Shown here piece after piece: positions 1-10,330 of a stretch of DNA of 22,085 nt. The position numbers and the translations under genes are program-made. How positions within the stretch are numbered: the first letter of the stretch is position 1; the number at the start of each line of letters is the position of its first letter. The notes beneath the pieces are model-generated. The model saw nothing but the letters and a program-made list of their open reading frames with translations. It had not been told where the DNA came from and ran no database searches. The stretch spans positions 5,001-27,085 of the forward strand of contig LRSR01007165.1 of assembly GCA_001579985.1 (NCBI GenBank), written 5' to 3'. This DNA is from Hypsibius dujardini. Its lineage: Eukaryota; Tardigrada; Eutardigrada; Parachela; Hypsibiidae.

Positions 1-618
1 GGGCTGTCTTGCCTGCACTCGAACTGAACAATTTGAAACTACAGAGTGTGGCGACATCTATCGGGACTGTCTCACTATCGTTGCGATTTCAACGGTTAAA
101 CAGAAACTGGACACCGAAAGTCTCCAAGCTAAAATTAGTGCAAAACGAAATTTCGCCCAATTTAATTCATCGTTTAAGTTGTGTGCCGGACAAATTTCTA
201 AACAGATTCTACCAATTTTACTTTTTGTCGCACCAAATTTACGTCCGCCCACCCTCAATCAACCAATGAGATACGTTGCCCCACCTAATCGGAGTTTCCA
301 TTGGTGGAGCATGGACACACTCTTTGCTACAGCCAATCACTCAATCAAGTGAATTGACACAACGAAAATTATGTACACACGTGGCATAAACCTTGCTTTA
401 ACCGAATCAAGCACTTTAACTCGACGGTTGTGTACAACAGCCATGCAACGAGTGTAATGGCTTAGGTCGGTTAGCGCGAGGTTTCATCCACGTGTGTAAG
501 TCACTTCTGTAGCCTGGCGAGTTGGTTTGTCACGAGCAAAGGCATGATCAGTGCTCACTATCGGATCAGTATTGTATTACGGGGTTATGGAGACGTATTC
601 GTTGCTGAAAAAGCCTGA
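1..618. other. Stretch without recognised gene
   Basis: No reading frame here has coding character that I recognise. A short open frame at 9-269 has no family resemblance and no splice context. The stretch may include upstream exons or the promoter of the gene that follows, but I see no firm signal. Confidence 0.4.
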
Positions 619-956
619 AGCAGAATCGAAGCGGGGGCATGTTTAATTTTGGTACGATATTTGTATTTCTTCCGGATTTCTCCGGTGATTTTGAACCTGA
701 CATCCAAGAAGAAGAGGAAAAAGAACGAAATTACTCCGCTGAAAATCCGCCAGTTCCCGTGGGAAAAGCTGATGCTCGCTCTCATTATCGCGGTCATGGT
801 AAACTCGAGACATCAAAACTTGGCTGGTCTGCAGTTCACCATGCTGCCCGTCTTCTGTACCGGCTACATGCTAACGTGTATCTATTGAAATTCCCATATC
901 CGCCTGATGACTGGCCTGACTGATTGCCTGTCTGCCTGCCTACCTGGCTCCTTGTT

Positions 957-1018
<62 letters not shown>

Positions 1019-2178
1019 ACTCCTTGTCTGTCTGTCTGTCTGTCTGGTTGCCTGTAGATCGGTCGCTTTCCTAGGTATCGAGTTGTGTGTTATATAGAAG
1101 GTTTGACCTTCTATTATCCCCCCCTAATTTGCAGGTTGTGAACATTTGTGGACTAGTTGTGAATTGAAGTATGACCCGACTCATTGCGATGTGGAGCGTG
1201 TGATCGAAGCAACTAACCCGGCTGCTATCCCGCCGCCGGTGAGCAATAACAACATGACTGACGTTAAGGAGCCATGCATGCATCCGAAGCCAGATCTGTC
1301 TGGTCTCTCGCCTAACTGCTCCTGTGGTACCATGCTGATCCAGATGTCCGGCTGCAGTGTCGTGTGTCCTGCACCGTAGAAAGCGACACTCAACAGCGGT
1401 GGCCACATCGAAGTGCCTACCGAGTTCTGGCGATTCATCGGCGGCAGCTTGATGGTCCCCCACAACTTCCACCGCAATCAGCCCTTGAGGATGCATCTGT
1501 GGATGACCCCGATCATTAATATCGTCGGAATCCTCAATAATATGGGTTTCGCATTCGTCATGCTGGTTGAGGGCAAGTTGGGTTGCGGCTTTGCTGGCCT
1601 GGTGGGCAGCTTTAAGTTTACTTTTCACATGTTTTAGAACAGAGAGAAGACAGACAGACAGACATGCAAATATTGATGAGTTGTCATTGTTCTGCTGCTG
1701 TAAACGCTCTTTGAACATGTGTATGGGGATTTTTCTACTGGGCAAACTCCATGTCCATCATGAGCCAACTGGGCTTCGATGCCGCCCTGTTTTAACTTCT
1801 ACCGCTTCGACCGGTCTTTCTACCATTTCCTTGTCAACGGCGGTGGCGTGCCTTGCTCCACCGCGCAGCGGATCTTTCTCGGTCTGACAACCCTTCTTAT
1901 CCTCAAGGTACATGTCCCGTTCCAGCAGAAGGAGAAGCATATGAATTGAATCAGTGTGAAGAAAGGATTTTGGACTAGTTGCTACACTCGCTGTGTGTGC
2001 GGTGGAGTGAGTGTCCTTACTAGCCAAAATTGTCCGTTTCAAAACATATCCTGTTTCAATTCAGATGCTTCTCTTCGTACAAACCCTGCGGCAAGGCTCA
2101 CACGACGGGTTGATGATACTTCTGTCGTCCTTAGTTTCTACTGCCCGAAGGCTATCGAAGAGAAGAGGCCGGAAGTGA
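619..2178 (+). CDS. Unrecognised multi-exon membrane-type protein, possibly a pseudogene
   Basis: I do not recognise this protein with confidence. A phase-consistent model has exons up to 877, 1135-1572, 1765-1907 and 2065-2178. Splice sites are gtatct at 878 with tttgcag ending at 1134, a GC-type donor (gcaagt, 1573) with an acceptor ending at 1764, and gtacat at 1908 with aattcag ending at 2064. The start is uncertain: the frame opens after a stop at 616-618 and has no early ATG, so an upstream exon is possible. Hydrophobic stretches include LMLALIIAVMV, a segment around INIVGILNNMGFAFVML, and LGLTTLLIL. The middle exon is cysteine-rich, and the C-terminus is basic (RRLSKRRGRK). One in-frame TAG at 1377-1379 interrupts exon 2, with good coding sense on both sides. 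That points to a pseudogene, a sequence error or a missed intron. A faint resemblance to the Frag1/PGAP2 membrane family (FTM...THC, a WRF motif) is too weak to name the gene. Confidence 0.45.
953..1046. repeat. (TCTG)n microsatellite in an intron
   Basis: A near-perfect TCTG tetranucleotide tract, with interruptions at its edges, lies inside the predicted intron 878-1134 of the membrane-type gene. The same motif recurs in introns of RRP36 and SF3B2. Confidence 0.95.
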
Positions 2179-3044
2179 AGTTTTTGGACTAATCGGAGAC
2201 AGCTGGCATTACAAAGATGGAAGGAAGAAACGAGTAGAAGCGGGAGCTTCGAAGGGAACAGGAAAGGTAGCGAGGAAGACCCAAACTACTGTAGAAAAAT
2301 GAAGAACTAATTAGGCTGACTATAAAAACACACGCCGTACAAGTACATCAAGTCGAAAACCAATCGTGGCACACAGGCTCGTGCAGATAACAATCGGCCA
2401 GCCGAACACTTCCGGTTCGGCTGTACTTGTGACAAAACACGAACATTCAACAAGTAAACATAATAGTACGAGTACATGAGTGGTGAGTAACTGTGAGCAG
2501 CGGTTATGTGGACGATTGAAGTCCACCAGTCTAGTCGTCCAGGTCATGAAGTTGCCCGCGACACTTCAAGTGGGCCTTTCAGTTTGCGCTCCTGATCCTA
2601 TTCGTCAAAGGAGTGATCCGCGTCAAGCGGGCTGCTGATAGGTCCGAGTCCTATCGACAGAATTCTAGGTTGACATATACGGAAGATAATTAGACTATAT
2701 TAGACTAGCAAACGAAAAATGAAAGTAATTAAAGATCTCTCTCGTAAGCACAACTCGCACTTCTGCTTAAATAGATCAATAAACGCACAGTCACATTCGT
2801 AGATTACCTAACGATTATATAAGACACTATATTATGTAAACTGACAAACAATAAGCAGATAAAGTAGGTCGACACACAAAAATTATGTAATAATTGAATG
2901 CTAAATGGGTGGATTGTTAGGTAGAGCCTAACATCGCGCTCCATCCGTCGTCGCGCGCGGAGTGTATTGTAGTCGGGGTAGAAAGTCAATCAACGTCCAG
3001 AACAATCTAAGGGAAATCCGAGAATTAGGTCGTCCGTTTGTTGA
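2179..3044. other. Intergenic stretch, no recognised gene
   Basis: This lies downstream of the membrane-type gene. I see no supported gene. It holds a perfect 9-bp hairpin at 2399-2423 and an AATAAA at 2778-2783. A 75-codon frame on the minus strand (2320-2547) has a hydrophobic stretch but no other support. Confidence 0.4.
2778..2783 (+). terminator. Candidate polyadenylation signal AATAAA
   Basis: A canonical AATAAA on the plus strand, about 600 nt after the stop of the membrane-type gene. The distance is long and the region is AT-rich, so it may be chance. Confidence 0.25.
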
Positions 3045-3603
3045 TTAGAAGAAGCGGGTGAAGGTGTAACTAGTCTTCTCAAGGGGCCGCAAATCAAAGT
3101 CGCGGGGCGCTTCGAAAAACCGACGCATTTCTTTTTGGCGATAGCTGAGTTTGCCTTTTAGGGTGTGTACTCAGCTACGTCTGGATGCGTTTGTAGTACG
3201 ATGCAATAGTCCGGCGTTCCGTCCTCGGTGTAAAATGTTTTAGCCAGCAAATCTGGGACTTGCAAATCCGGCGGGACCGCAAGGTTGCCAAAAATTCCGT
3301 CAAATGTGTCCGTCAAAAGCCGCTTCACATTTCAGTGCAGCAAGTTCAGCGCCTGATCCGAGACATCGTGGGCTGGGCTAAACTTTTTCAGGACTTCCAA
3401 CGCAAACATGTCAAACGAGGCAGTTCGCAAACCTGCCCTTTGGGATGGAATGCATTCAGATGGGAATCAACCGATGCAGCTGGAGATGTTGAGCGACTTC
3501 GTCTCGTAGCCATCAGAGGCGGAGTTCTACTTCTTTCTAGTGGTGAGTCTGCGACGTAAACATCGAGGCCATTCCAGGCGTTGTCGTCAACAAATTCCAT
3601 GGT
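3045..3603 (-). pseudogene. Decayed coding segment of unknown family
   Basis: The minus strand carries sequence with clear coding character that is broken into different frames. It opens with an ATG frame (MEFVDDNAWNGLDVYV) running through a Ser/Arg-rich part. It passes in another frame through FALEVLKKFSPAHD, a stop, and an open run containing RLLTDTFDGIFGNL and DGTPDYCIVLQTHPDV. After a further frame change it ends with EMRRFFEAPRDFDLRPLEK and a TAA at 3045-3047. At least one stop and one or two frameshifts break it. I see no splice sites that rescue it. It lies on the same strand as, and downstream of, the Ty3/gypsy pol remnant, so it may be part of that or another element. It could equally be a dead host gene. 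Confidence 0.4.
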
Positions 3604-4105
3604 TAGTATTTGTCGAAAAAATGATATTGATGAAAATAGAAGTGAGTTGCAAATTGGTTATGTTGGGCTTTATAGGAACCATCGTTGGGTGATATACCGC
3701 TGCAGGCGAAGTTTAGAGATGTACGAGATCTCTCACAGCTGTGCTGTTTGCAAACGGGTATGACTGAAAATGTTCCACGCATAGAAACTGGAATTGGAAC
3801 GAGTGTTAGAATTGGAACTAGATTTGATGTTCGTGGGATGCTGGGCTCTTGAGTTCTTGTATGCTAACTTCGTGAATTTAAGACCGAATACCAAAAAAAA
3901 CAAATTTCGACAGGTAAATTTTGGGATCCTTGGGTTTGACAAAAATGGGCACCCCTGGGGAGTCACGCCCCCCTCGGGCTCCTGAGTGGAACAAATTGGG
4001 GGGAAAAAACTAAAAGTGGTGAAAAAACTATTTTTCGAGTTTTGCTAATTTTAAAAATAAGTTGAAAAAAAAAATCGGCTGTTCATAAAACCTGTATAGT
4101 GAATA
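3604..4105. other. Intergenic stretch, no recognised gene
   Basis: Short open frames on both strands here show no recognisable motif. A run around 3950-4080 is rich in G/C homopolymers and then A-tracts. Nothing further can be supported. Confidence 0.4.
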
Positions 4106-4650
4106 TTAGTCCCCAATGATTAACCGAGTGAAATCTTCCTCTTTTTCCTCCTTAGACTCCGAATCGGCCTCCGCTCTAGGAGGCTGGTTAACTATTAGTT
4201 CCAAAACAGGGTATGGTTGCTGTGTCAGGCAGCATTGTATTACCGCGTGGTTGTGCGGTTCCGGACGACGGGATGCACAGCTTCTTGGACAGTAAAGAGG
4301 CTGACATCCTTAATGTCTTGAATTAGCAATGGGTTGGTTTGATTCGAAAACAATCAAATCTGCCCGGACATCGCTTTGTTCGTATTTTAGGAACGCCCAG
4401 ATTCGGAAAAGCCAGTCTGGTCCGAGATCTACAACATCAATTGTTTCCCCAAATCCTGTAAATGGCGGCAGTTCAAAAATGAAATACGGGTTCGGTCTGT
4501 CGGTAAAAAGATAGCTAAAAACTGAGTGGGTGTGCTTCTGCGGTTCCTGTATTTTACACACAGGGTAGCAGTTTATCAGCAGGTAGCCGTAGTTGGAACT
4601 CGTACCGGACACGGGCTTCTGCAGTTACGATGTTTCTGATAGGAACGATC
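4106..4650 (-). pseudogene. Decayed coding segment of unknown family with acidic C-terminus
   Basis: The minus strand has a good-quality open stretch at 4310-4612 with motifs such as NPYFIFELPPFTGFGETID and GPDWLFRIWAFLKYEQ. The frame stops at 4310-4312, but coding sense continues in a second frame (DVSLFTVQEAVHPVV). It then moves to a third frame (LTQQPYPVLELIVNQPP) that ends in an acidic tail, EEKEEDF, and a TAA at 4106-4108. Two frameshifts in about 200 nt mean it is broken. I do not recognise the family. It sits between the Ty3/gypsy remnant and the other decayed segment, all on the same strand. Confidence 0.4.
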
Positions 4651-5216
4651 TGGTTATCTCGCCAAACCATCGGGTTTGGCGAAAAGAGAAAGTGGTAAAG
4701 AAAGAAACATAAATGGTAAAGAGAATTGATTGTGACAGTTGAAAGAATAATGATTCGACGTGTTTGGGATAAAAAAGAAAGTGTTTGGATACTTTCGCCG
4801 TATAAAAGGTCGTCTTCCGGTCGAATAGCGGAAACGCGGCATAATATAAGTGAGTGATATCTAATTGCGCATTGGTCTGTTTTTACAAGAAGAATGTACT
4901 TGCAAGAGTAGATTGAAGGACGTTATGAAAATGTATCCGCTCGTGAAAAAAAACTGGATCATCGTTTTGGATCATCTTGTGATTGATTGTGGTGCTGAGT
5001 ACGATCCGACGCCACCAGAAGGCAAATCGGCCTGCTTAATTTTGCAAACTCTAGTAATCCTCCTGGTTCTACAAAGTTGTCGGAAGAGGCCCATGATTAC
5101 GGACGCTGGCGTTCGGTCTCGTATTTGTGGGTGAGTAAGCGCCTGTACTCCCCTCCTGCTATCCACACATCTCATAGCATGGCATCAACGGGTTTCAACT
5201 TGAAATTTTGATCCAT
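4651..5216. other. No firmly supported gene; one coding-like plus-strand frame
   Basis: A plus-strand frame at about 4865-5134 includes AEYDPTPPEGK and a hydrophobic run (LILQTLVILLVLQ). A donor-like gtgagt follows at 5131. It could be an isolated exon or an exon remnant, but I found no partner exon or family. Confidence 0.2.
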
Positions 5217-6780
5217 TTAGATCTGGTTTCCTTCCTTGTGCAGCTCATCTAGGAATGTGGGTACGTGTAAAAAATTATTTCCTTTTGAAGTTTTGTGCAG
5301 TCTTGTGCATTGGGGTCGGTAGCCGTTTCCTTTCAAATGTTTTATCTCCAACATGCAGAGAAGTTCCTTCACGACCCCTTCCATATCGGTATCCATATCG
5401 CTTCGGATGACAAAGAATTCCGTACTTCAGTGTCACGTCGAACAAGAAATAAGAAGCCATTACCTTATATGAATGGTTCCTCACTGCTTTGGCGACAACA
5501 AACCAAGTCAATTCGTCGACCGCCGTGCAGATCCACTTGCGCCCGCCCAAATCAGTTTTGTCAGGGGGCCCAACGAATCAATTACTATCGGCATAAACGA
5601 CCTTGATGGTGCATGGATGTAATCCAGGTTCCCGATCTTGGCGGTCGCACTGCATGTCTGGCGTAAAGCACAATAATTGATGAACTTGTGTAAAATTATT
5701 GCCATACCCGGATCCAGAATCCCTGAAAAATAATATTAAGACATTTTTGGAACCTCAGATGCGCCATGCATGCATTGTTATTGTGAATGCTAGCGCAAAT
5801 ATCTATCCATTGATTCCTCGGCAAAACGTAAGGCTTCGTTTCCACCCGGTTTCTTTCAACTTGTAGTACAGTATCTCGTCGTCGAGGTAGAATACGGTAA
5901 TCAGTTGTTTCATCCTGTCTGAAAAATTGAGATCATTTCCTTCGAGGATGTCGATCAAAGCCTTGCAAAACTTTACGTCCAACTGCTCTTCCCGAATACT
6001 GATATGCTCCAAAGTCAGAAGAGGTTTTTCGGTCGAATTCTCGATGTGGAAAACCGCTCTTCCTACCGTATGACGACTGAATGCATCTGCGTTTCGGTTA
6101 AAATCCGTCTGAATCGGTATTGAGTAAGAAGGATATTCAAACAAAGGTACATCACATACTTTTGAGCCAGTATTTCGACACTTGCGTGTTTGCTAGTGTT
6201 GCACTGGAGAAACGTCCCCAGGTTGTCTTGAAAGTACCCCGAAGAGAAGGAAGTTTTCAACCGCTTTTTGAGCGTCTCGGAAACTGTTCAATGTTCCACC
6301 ATCTAAACAATCTTTGCCCTATTTTGCACAATTTTTGCTGAACATAGTTTCGTCAACGGTGCCGTAATTTCTGCAAATTGGGGAATAAAAACGCGTTAAT
6401 AGCTAGCAAGGCTTTATAAGCTTCTAATGATTATGACGGTTTTCGGAGTCGGGTACCCTCGTACAGCTTTGGTCTTCTCAGATCTTGCTGTAAACCGGCT
6501 TTCGACAAAAGAAATTTCAAAAGCTTGAGGGACGGCATATGTAACAGCACTCAAGGTGAAATTGATATTCCGGAGCCGTTCAAAAACGGTCTCGAACGCC
6601 TGCAAGTTTTGTATAATTTATGATCCAGGCTCATATCGTCTATGTAAATGTTTTATAGTTTTTTCCCTAGCAAGTTTCAAAAAAATGTTTGTTATAGTTT
6701 GCTCAAAAACTGCCGTACTAAAATTGCTTAAGGCTCACGAAGGCAGCAAAACTATTGTGATTTCGAAAAGAACGGGATGG
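5217..6780 (-). mobile_element. Decayed Ty3/gypsy-like retrotransposon, pol region
   Basis: Read from high to low coordinates, the minus strand holds pol remnants in the standard Ty3/gypsy order. A reverse transcriptase catalytic YIDD motif is at 6635-6646. It is followed by a connection region at 6414-6605 (FETVFERLRNINFTL, then GYPTPKTV before IRSL). Next is FIPQFAEITAPLT near 6340-6390, and LKKRLKTSFSS near 6250. The end of RNase H carries NADAFSRH (6080-6110). The integrase zinc-binding region has C and C-x2/5-C spacing, the core has IDSLGPLTK (about 5550-5580) and AVDELTWFVVAKA, and later KELLCMLEIKHL and YRPQ occur. Many stops and frame changes interrupt it, and the third integrase acid is not evident, so it is dead. 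Gag, protease and paired LTRs were not found nearby. The order and motifs are direct observations; the family call rests on established Ty3/gypsy conservation. Confidence 0.85.
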
Positions 6781-7810
6781 CGGAATTAGGGACCTGAAAG
6801 AGATGGAGCGCAACGATAGCAGTGATTGGAACAAAAAGATGGAGGGATGAAACGACAACACGGAAGAAACGACAACAGCAAAGTCGTTCTTGAAAAGAAG
6901 CGGGAAACAAGAAAAGAGTTACTTGACCTCAGAGCATGGCGGAAACACAAACAGACTTATACGATTGTGTGCAGATCTACACGGAGGGTTGAAGGAAGTC
7001 CACGTCCGGTAAAAAACAAAACCAAGACTGAAAACTTGACCAAATTCGAAAACACTTGGAGTGTTAGCAGTCGAAGAAGGAAGATTTGAAAAACAAAGTA
7101 TTTGTTATAAGATTTGATTTTATATGATGAAGTTATAAGATGATGAAGTTATAAGATTTGAAAGACATAGAGTGCATTTAAACCAATGACGTACGATTTT
7201 ATAAATTTACGACGCGATAAACCGGATGTGACCCGTTGGCAAATGACATTAGCATCACCGAGAAAATCAGTGAACGCGTTTAGCCACTGTCAACTGGAAA
7301 CCCGGGAACCAGAAGCGAAATGAGGCAGTACGGCAACGGCATAACTGTTACGTTAACGAATCAAACATAGTCATGTCAGCGGTACCTGAGTCTACTCAAA
7401 AATAGTGGATGGCGCTCAGGACGTTCAGAAACTTGAAGCCCAGAGGTATAAGTGGTGTTACAGACACGCACACACAAAAACATACTTCAAAGTGACAACC
7501 AAAGGCCGTATGATAAGGTTCAAAAAGAAGAAACGATAAACGAAACGCAAATCGACCAGTGAGTTCAAACATTTGTTGCGGAGAGGATAAAAAAATACCT
7601 CCAGCGTTGGAAGCGGCGCATGCGAATACTTTTATTGAACGCACGGGTGCTCAAAGAGAAACTGCCCAATTCGCGTAATTGCTAGCCGGGCAGTACAAAA
7701 TACGCCATTTATTCAGTCCATATTGGAAGTGCTCTCTAGGGAGATCCTAACCACACATGATTAGTGCAGTTATACGCTGGGTTAACGCATCCATAGGTGT
7801 CGGCAATTTT
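6781..7810. other. Intergenic stretch, no recognised gene
   Basis: No frame with recognisable coding sense. A short direct repeat built on atgatgaagttataaga occurs near 7123-7160. If the gypsy element was once complete, its upstream part would lie here, but I cannot see gag or protease motifs. Confidence 0.35.
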
Positions 7811-8923
7811 TCATTTGAACGCGGTGTTTCGTCTAGAATTGGAACGTAACCAATTACAAGAAGCGTTGGAACACGCGGCAAACTGTCGACATATACATGA
7901 GCGAAAAACGGAACAAAAAATTAACCGGGATTGCACAAGGTGGTCACGGGAATACTCGAGTCTCTTAGTGGACTGAAGATTCGAGCGGAGAACCAGATGA
8001 TCGACAGACAAGACGCCGGTGGTAGGATTCTTCGACCATACTTCATCTGACACATACTTCATGTGCGGATTCAACAGTCAGGGCAGTCACTGCCAATACA
8101 ACACACAGCGTGATTTTTTTCAAATGGCAAAGTTCGGCCGAAAACTGCGAAGCGGATACTCTTCAATGCGGACAACAAGGCAGCGATATACTTCGGTCCT
8201 AATCAGCAAGCGGATTGAAATACAACTCCAGCGGTTGGGTAACCGCACACTTCAAACCCGGCAACTTTTCAGATCCGTTCACAGTTCATCTGTAGACAAC
8301 GACAACTTTCACGATGAAACGGATGCATTATAAGCTCCGCGGGCAGAGGCCGGGGTTATATTTTTCTTCGCCGAATATGCAATTTGGAAAAGTTCTTGAG
8401 TCTTTAGCGAGAGAGCGAAGATACAAACCGACGACCTGGGCAAATCGGAGAACCGGAGTGTAACTTGGTCTTATTACAAGAGATCATGAAGGGAGGCAGA
8501 TTAACGGATGGTGGTGGATCCAGCGACGACTTTACAACAGACAACTTAACGGAGAATGGTCGACAGGGCAACGGAAACGCGGCAACCAAAACAAAGCCAG
8601 CAGAATAGCGAATGACGGAACAGGCGAGACCCTGACGACCAAGGGAACGGCCGAGATTGGAGAGGACAGAAGGGATATGGGCGGATGGAGCACAAACAAA
8701 ATTAGTGAGTATGACTGTGACGCGTGTAGGATTGAGAGGCGGGTACTCGCTCGTTCAGAAACCAGCCGCAAGCGCGAGTTACCGGAACATTTTGCGCTGC
8801 GGGACCGCCCGTCTAGGCGGACAGCACCAAACTTTGAACATTTCTTTAGAAAAACACGAAAGCGGAAACATCATACCAACCCCACAACGACGCGTGGACA
8901 GTCGAGAGTACACGGAGGGCAGT
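7811..8923 (+). pseudogene. Weak plus-strand coding debris, possibly retroelement internal sequence
   Basis: A plus-strand frame at about 7809-7976 reads as a charged, coiled-coil-like segment (RLELERNQLQEALEHAA) ending in TGA. At 8677-8920 another plus-strand frame is Arg/Pro-rich (LPEHFALRDRPSRRTAPN) and runs up to a purine-rich stretch just before the candidate LTR. These could be gag-like and pol-end fragments of an LTR element, but no diagnostic catalytic motif is present and frames change between pieces. Function is unknown. Confidence 0.2.
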
Positions 8924-9259
8924 GTTGGGTGGAACCCAACAGTTACGCAATACTTACTAATAGTATACCTCTCTACCTAGCTAACCCATCTACCCTCACA
9001 TTCTATAATGTACTTACTCAGCTGTTATTACGTACATAATTCCGCCATGTCGGCAGGAAATAGTACGTGAGCTCAGGAACTATTCTTTATTCCTGACTAT
9101 ATAAGTGTGTTTTACAGTAATCTGTATGAGCGTTCCTTCCTTTAACCTCTAATCTCCTCTACCAGTAAAGTCTTCCTACAATTCTTCTCATATTGTTCAG
9201 TCTACTAGCTTGCATGTTTAGGTTCTTCCGTCCTAGTAGGGACGGAGGCCTAACAACCA
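8924..9259 (+). mobile_element. Candidate LTR or solo LTR (boundaries uncertain)
   Basis: The segment begins with an inverted-repeat start, TGTTGGGTGGAACCCAACA, preceded by a purine-rich tract (cggagggcag). It contains a TATA-like ctatataag near 9098-9106 and a possible end at taacaacca near 9259. A start of TG, an end of CA and a preceding polypurine tract are LTR hallmarks. No second LTR copy is in the window and I see no clear target-site duplication. Confidence 0.3.
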
Positions 9260-9460
9260 AGGCGTCCGCGAGTATTTGGACTGATAACTGCGATTCGGCT
9301 TTGTTGGTTCCCCCCTTCGGTGGCGCGGTTCCGCTTCCGGTTCCTGCAATCCTTGGGTTGCTTGGTGCTTCTACTGACGAAATCAAAATAAGTCCAGTGG
9401 CTGGACATATCCGTGAGCAGAGTTCTTCTTGGGGCTGACTGTACAACAGTAGCCCATAGG

Positions 9461-9616
9461 CATTTCGGCCGTGACCAGTGGCTCCCTCTACTAGCGCATG
9501 AGCATTTCGGTAATGACCAGTGGCTCCCTCTACCAGCGCATGAGCATTTCGGCAAGGACCAGTGCTCCCTCTAATATCCCATGGCCATTTCGGTAATGAC
9601 CAGTGGCTCCCTCTGC
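9461..9616. repeat. 42-bp tandem repeat, about 3.8 copies
   Basis: Units starting catttcgg and containing gaccagtggctccctct begin at 9461, 9503, 9545 and 9586. Copies one and two are closest, copy three has a 1-nt deletion, and copy four is truncated. The period is a multiple of three, so a minus-strand frame reads through it as a 14-residue repeat. I take this frame to be incidental. Confidence 0.95.
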
Positions 9617-10330
9617 GAGAGAGCTCGAAAAGTCATTCAACCTCTTTTCCTTTCATAGCTCCATGTACTCGTACCACACACTAAACTGAAGCCACATTTT
9701 CTTATACATGTAGCCAGCGAATCGAACCCTTCCGGAATTGGCTGATCGCCAAAAAAATGTGGAATAAATGGAAGTAAGACTACTTTTAAAACAGTGCGCT
9801 GACAAGGATGGTTGATTGATGGATTGCGTACACGCGTGGCGAAAATGCTTGGCTAAGCGAGTCAAGCTGTTCAGCTCGATCGTCGTATGAGGTAATGCAT
9901 AAAATGCAGTAAGTACTTGACTCGGCAAGCCAAGCATTCTGTCAGTGTGTGAACGTTAAGTCGAGACTGGTTGACTAGGTCTTACCAATTGGTCCATCAA
10001 ATGTTCGACTCCCACGCGCGAGTCCAATCAAAAGTGCAATACTGTATGTAGAGTATATAATACTGTGGGGTTTCTGGATTCAAACTTAAAATTCAACCAG
10101 AATTCAGAACCGTCAGCCGGCCGTTCCGATTAAAGCCCCAACTTGAATGTAGCATCGGTTCGATTTAAGACTCTAAAAATTGCCAGCTGATTTCCATTTA
10201 ATTCATTAAATCAATCAACCTATCAATCAAGACTTATCGTTTAGATATTCGACAACCAGCCTGATTTCACTCCTCGGATTCCGGTTCTTCTCAGTCTTAG
10301 TTATTTTTGCGGCCTTTATTCTCGGTCTGA
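9617..10330. other. Upstream region of RRP36
   Basis: No gene recognised. The stretch immediately precedes the RRP36 start and should hold its promoter and 5' UTR. A short aatcaatcaa tract lies near 10210-10230. No TATA box near the start is convincing. Confidence 0.4.

Noticed and set aside
1071-1745. 224-codon minus-strand frame
   Set aside because: Antisense shadow of the membrane-type gene exons; the plus frame has splice-consistent hydrophobic segments and this one has no recognisable domain.
2320-2547. 75-codon minus-strand frame with a signal-peptide-like stretch
   Set aside because: Single short frame with no cleavage context, homologue or splice partners visible.
2585-2655. Possible tRNA: a B-box-like ggtccgagtcc with a 5-bp stem
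   Set aside because: No matching acceptor stem, D arm or anticodon arm could be folded around it.
9461-9616. CRISPR-like array
   Set aside because: The units are directly adjacent without unique spacers, and the context is eukaryotic.
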